64,000 bases of DNA from CAYWMQ01 sp964459635. GTDB taxonomy: Bacteria; Patescibacteriota; Minisyncoccia; Phycocordibacterales; UBA12088. The DNA is taken from positions 34,223 to 98,222 of the forward strand of contig CAYWMQ010000001.1 of NCBI GenBank assembly GCA_964459635.1, written 5' to 3'. Position numbers and translations under genes: made by a program. This document shows, in pieces, positions 61,392 through 64,000 of this stretch; the first letter of the stretch is position 1, and each line of letters starts with the position of its first letter. Below the pieces are notes generated by a model that saw only the letters and a program-made list of their open reading frames with translations, searched no databases and had not been told where the DNA came from.

Positions 61392-62660
61392 ATGGCCGAT
61401 CGTTCAACGAATGCTGCATGGGAGACTATATTTCAAACTATGCAGTTTGATGTTACGCAAGATCTCCACTACATAACTGCAAGCGAGATTAAACAAATCA
61501 CAGGTAAAGAGCCCCGCATTATGGCGAAGATGGATGCTTCATGTGCACTTCCGCCCATATTGCACAGGTTTGGGTATTTTCTACTTCCTGTGCGGAATGG
61601 GAAATACGCCATCGTGCGTGGCAATGGCTTCCATCGGCTTGAAGAAAGAAGCTCGCCCAGTACGCACGTGTCACGCATCAAGTTTCCTCTTACAACCGCA
61701 GCGCGTGGTAGCGGCGAGATGCAATACTTGGACTACAGCATCCATGCAGGTGCGCTAGAAGCGGTCCTTGAGAAAAGTGCACTGTATCAGTCAATAAGAG
61801 GACGGGAGTTCACACGTGCCTTTAGTTTCAATGTTGGTGCCACACGACTCGATACTGAGTCAGTTCAGATCGAAGTAGACTCGGGACTTGAAGGGAGAGA
61901 CTGTATTGTACTTGTTGAGGCTAAGATAAGAAACCCAGAAGACTTCATAGTTCGCCAACTATTTTATCCGTACAACCATTTCAAACAAGTTTCGCCCAGC
62001 AAGGAGATTATACCGGTATTTTTTACCTATGAACCTGCGGATCAGTTATATAATTATTGGATTTATGAGTTCAGCGACCCAGGAAACTACAACTCTATTC
62101 GACTTAGAGCGACACACACGTTACTTATCACGACCGCACAAGAAGTCTCTCTAGAGCACATAGAACCGCCAAGAGATGCTGTCGTCTATAGAGAGCTTAT
62201 TCCACAAGCAAACAAATTGGACAAAGTCATCGAACTCGTGTTTAAGGTTGCAGAAGGCGTGTCAAATTATCGAGATATTGCTGTACATTTTCAATTTGAC
62301 GAGCGGCAAAGCAGTTATTACAGAGAGGCCGCGGAAGCCCTGGGTTTGCTAACAACAGCAGAAGGGCTGTATAGCCTAACTGCGCACGGTCGTTATCTTG
62401 TAAGCCTGCCCACCGATAAGAGAAATATCTTCGTAATGGATTTGCTCTCGGGTTTCAACCTAGTCCGTGCATCGCTTGATAAACTACGCAGATCTGGGGT
62501 ACTGACAGACCATGATCTGCAAGACTTGATAGCGACAAACTCAAACCTGAGTGGAACCACTATACCTCGTAGGGCACAATGTTTGAAAGCCTGGTTGAAA
62601 TGGATGGCGCACTCAACTGGCGCCTTCAGCTTTGAGCGTACGCACTTTGTGTCCATATGA
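61392..62660 (+). CDS. Predicted type II restriction endonuclease (PD-(D/E)XK)
   Basis: 422 residues lying between two methyltransferase genes, in the order expected for a restriction gene. A candidate PD-(D/E)XK site is visible: VQIEVDSG with Asp163 and VLVEAKI with Glu176 and Lys178, 12 residues between Asp and Glu, in a beta-strand context. Upstream, YIT.SEIKQITGKEPRIMAKMD may be part of the DNA-contacting N-terminal region. The C-terminal third (about 270-340) looks like a winged helix: YRDIAVHFQFD, YYREAAEALGLLTTAEGLYS, LTAHGRYLV. I infer a type II, perhaps type IIS, nuclease. The target is unknown. The 3' end overlaps the next methyltransferase by 4 nt (ATGA), so translation is coupled. 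Confidence 0.8.
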   Translation: MADRSTNAAWETIFQTMQFDVTQDLHYITASEIKQITGKEPRIMAKMDASCALPPILHRFGYFLLPVRNGKYAIVRGNGFHRLEERSSPSTHVSRIKFPLTTAARGSGEMQYLDYSIHAGALEAVLEKSALYQSIRGREFTRAFSFNVGATRLDTESVQIEVDSGLEGRDCIVLVEAKIRNPEDFIVRQLFYPYNHFKQVSPSKEIIPVFFTYEPADQLYNYWIYEFSDPGNYNSIRLRATHTLLITTAQEVSLEHIEPPRDAVVYRELIPQANKLDKVIELVFKVAEGVSNYRDIAVHFQFDERQSSYYREAAEALGLLTTAEGLYSLTAHGRYLVSLPTDKRNIFVMDLLSGFNLVRASLDKLRRSGVLTDHDLQDLIATNSNLSGTTIPRRAQCLKAWLKWMAHSTGAFSFERTHFVSI

Positions 62661-63400
62661 GACTGCATCCTGATGAGTTTGACCTAGAATGTACGACAGT
62701 CTGGGCTTTTCCGCGCCGCGGAAATTGGGCAACTCATAAACCAGACTGGCGTGGAAATTGGTCTCCAGAGGTTGCGCGTAATCTCATCCTTCGATACTCA
62801 GACGAAGGAGATATATTGCTTGATCCAATGATTGGCGGAGGGACAACAGCAATTGAGGCAAAAATTCTTAATCGAAATATTATTTGTTCTGACGTCAACG
62901 ACACTGCGCTTGATCGTACCAAAGAGAGCTTAGGTTTTCAGGTGGACAATAGGGCGTGGCAAAAAATCGTGAAGCGTGACGCACGCGACCTAGGGCAAGC
63001 GAATAGTGAGAGTATTGACTTTATTCTGACACATCCGCCGTACGTTGACATTATCAGGTATAGTGACGGACAGATTACTGAGGACCTATCCAATATCCAT
63101 AGCATTGAAGATTTTGCCGACGAGATGGAGAAAGTAGCCAAGGAGCTTTATCGTGTACTGAAACCAGGCAAGTACTGCGCCATACTTATTGGCGATACAC
63201 GCCGCAACAAAATGTACCAGCCGCTTGCGTATCGCGTTATGGACCGCTTTCTAAACGTTGGCTTTGGTCTTAAAGAGGATATAATCAAACGGCAGTACAA
63301 TTGCAAAGCAACAGGTTTTTGGGTCGAGAAGTCAAAACAGGGCAACTTTTTGCTGATCATGCACGAGCATTTGTTCGTGTTTCAAAAGTTGTCTAATTAA
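62657..63400 (+). CDS. Second DNA methyltransferase of the restriction-modification operon
   Basis: 247 residues. AdoMet-binding motif I LLDPMIGGGTTAIEA with GGG at 60-62, acidic strand end CSDVNDTALDRT, then catalytic motif IV LTHPPYVDIIRYSD with HPPY at 126-129 (N4-cytosine or N6-adenine amino-methyltransferases have [SDNH]PP[YFW]), followed by ELYRVLKPGKYCAILIGDTR. Motif I precedes motif IV. Two different methyltransferases with one nuclease are typical when the recognition site is asymmetric and each strand needs its own methylation. The start overlaps the nuclease gene by 4 nt. Shared low GC with both neighbours indicates acquisition as one block. Confidence 0.9.
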   Translation: MRLHPDEFDLECTTVWAFPRRGNWATHKPDWRGNWSPEVARNLILRYSDEGDILLDPMIGGGTTAIEAKILNRNIICSDVNDTALDRTKESLGFQVDNRAWQKIVKRDARDLGQANSESIDFILTHPPYVDIIRYSDGQITEDLSNIHSIEDFADEMEKVAKELYRVLKPGKYCAILIGDTRRNKMYQPLAYRVMDRFLNVGFGLKEDIIKRQYNCKATGFWVEKSKQGNFLLIMHEHLFVFQKLSN

Positions 63401-63626
63401 GGACATGGGTCAGGCGCCATTTCATCTTCGGCCTGCTGCATGTCGGTTATTGTTAAGGTGGCCGGAAAAAAACAATTCAATGTAAATCTGTATGGTGTTT
63501 AACCCCACATATTTATATAGGACAGCGGTATTCCGCACCCCGCTGAGGTGGGGTGGCAGTGGAAGAATACTATGCACGAGACACGTAAAGCCTCTTAGGA
63601 TATAATTGCAATTATTGGGGACAGAA

Positions 63627-63671
63627 TTATTGGGGACAGGGACAATACTTCCTTGATTTGCGTGGCATCAT
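63627..63671. repeat. 45-nt direct repeat, copy 1
   Basis: Begins TTATTGGGGACAGGGACAAT and matches 63949-63993 at 40 of 45 positions. A partial extra copy (attattggggacag) lies just upstream at 63611. It overlaps the start of the HsdS remnant. Confidence 0.85.
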
Positions 63672-63807
63672 TTCAACCCACCTCGACGCCCTCTCCGAAA
63701 AAGCCCGCACCCTCCAAGCCCTCCAATCCCAAACCGCCACCGACCTCGCCGCCCTTGAAAAGTACGTCCTCCATGAGGCGTTTGGCGGGGAACTAGCTTC
63801 CCCTTAA
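63643..63807 (+). pseudogene. C-terminal remnant of a type I restriction specificity subunit (HsdS)
   Basis: The frame that ends at TAA 63805-63807 reads ...YFLDLRGIISTHLDALSEKA, then RTLQALQSQTATDLAALEKY, then VLHEAFGGELASP (shown here in three parts). This is the closing helix and tail of HsdS proteins (typically ...LQ.Q...EL..LE.S.L..AF.GEL). No start codon, no target-recognition domains and no hsdM/hsdR are present in the window. The stop codon lies inside a hairpin repeat, so the fragment is fused to repeat sequence at its 3' end, and its 5' end merges with the direct repeat at 63627. Confidence 0.82.
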
Positions 63808-63839
63808 ATATGGACTTACGAAGTCCATATTTAAGGGGA
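63799..63839. repeat. Hairpin with 19-bp perfect arms, GACTT-ACG-AAGTC core
   Basis: Arms 63799-63817 and 63821-63839 around the loop ACG; the core equals that of 11049-11073, the outer bases differ. It includes the stop codon of the HsdS remnant. Confidence 0.88.
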
Positions 63840-63948
63840 GAGGGTGGGGTGTGTGATATAACACTCAGCTAATTAACAGACTTACGAGTAGTTAATTTCT
63901 ACATAGGCAAAAAACGCACATCGCAGACTGATTGCGTCTTCTATAGGG

Positions 63949-63993
63949 TTATTGGGGACAGGGACAATACTTTCGTGATTTACGTGCCATAAT
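63949..63993. repeat. 45-nt direct repeat, copy 2
   Basis: Matches 63627-63671 at 40 of 45 positions. The copies are 322 nt apart and bracket the HsdS remnant and the 19-bp hairpin. Continuation lies outside the window. Confidence 0.85.
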
Positions 63994-64000
63994 GTGAAGC

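Larger units (their letters stand above)
63401..64000. other. Repeat-rich end of the island with a type I restriction remnant
   Basis: 600 nt. A GC hairpin CACCCC/GGGGTG (63536-63555) could end the restriction-modification transcript. It is followed by two short direct copies of attattggggacag, an HsdS C-terminal remnant, a 19-bp-arm hairpin and a second copy of the 45-nt direct repeat at the window edge. Confidence 0.65.

Overview
The window looks like a chromosome fragment of a Patescibacteria (CPR) bacterium, most likely of the Parcubacteria group. This is inferred from gene content (many secreted beta-rich proteins with TM anchors, DUF2341-like, FN3, cohesin and dockerin modules, GerMN and VIT proteins), from almost no Shine-Dalgarno sequences, and from the dense hairpin repeats between genes. 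No rRNA, tRNA, CRISPR or reverse transcriptase was seen. DNA is GC-rich by eye except 59.8-63.4 kb, which is clearly AT-richer.

Layout: 0-4.8 kb, a large membrane/coiled-coil protein (cut by the window edge) and a small acidic protein; 5.0-6.4 kb, leucyl aminopeptidase. 6.5-16.5 kb, surface block A: three tandem WxL-interacting-like (DUF916-like) membrane proteins, a small TM protein, a secreted FGE-sulfatase/lectin-fold protein, a dockerin protein, an Hsp20 chaperone and a membrane-anchored cohesin protein. 16.8-36.8 kb, one giant surface-protein gene (about 6,700 codons) broken by an in-frame TAG after 204 codons. 36.9-40.6 kb, small membrane proteins and a minus-strand trehalase. 40.7-45.5 kb, a MacB-like ABC exporter operon with an FN3 protein and an inserted four-helix-bundle gene. 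45.6-49.3 kb, a lipid-free exported protein, a DNRLRE-M23 peptidase and a second long surface protein. 49.8-56.5 kb, surface block B, which repeats the logic of block A: DUF916-like protein, dockerin protein, two cohesin proteins, then an inserted GIY-YIG gene and a convergent protein carrying both a cohesin-like and a dockerin domain. 56.6-58.2 kb, GerMN protein, VIT transporter and a coiled-coil protein. 58.8-64 kb, an accessory island: DUF3800, a putative ADP-ribosyltransferase-like protein, a type II restriction-modification operon with two methyltransferases, and the C-terminal remnant of a type I HsdS.

How it may work together: blocks A and B each encode secreted dockerin proteins next to cohesin proteins that have one C-terminal membrane span and a cytoplasmic coiled-coil tail. 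I infer a non-cellulosomal cohesin-dockerin surface assembly, with the dual-domain minus-strand protein as possible adaptor. This is the strongest candidate for an undescribed system here.

A second theme is repeats. Two genes (four-helix bundle and GIY-YIG) are bracketed by inverted repeats inside otherwise compact gene runs, similar hairpins without a gene occur nearby, and three signal peptides are encoded by the same kind of simple pyrimidine tracts seen between genes. Promoter -10 motifs lie 6-10 nt before many start codons, implying leaderless transcripts.
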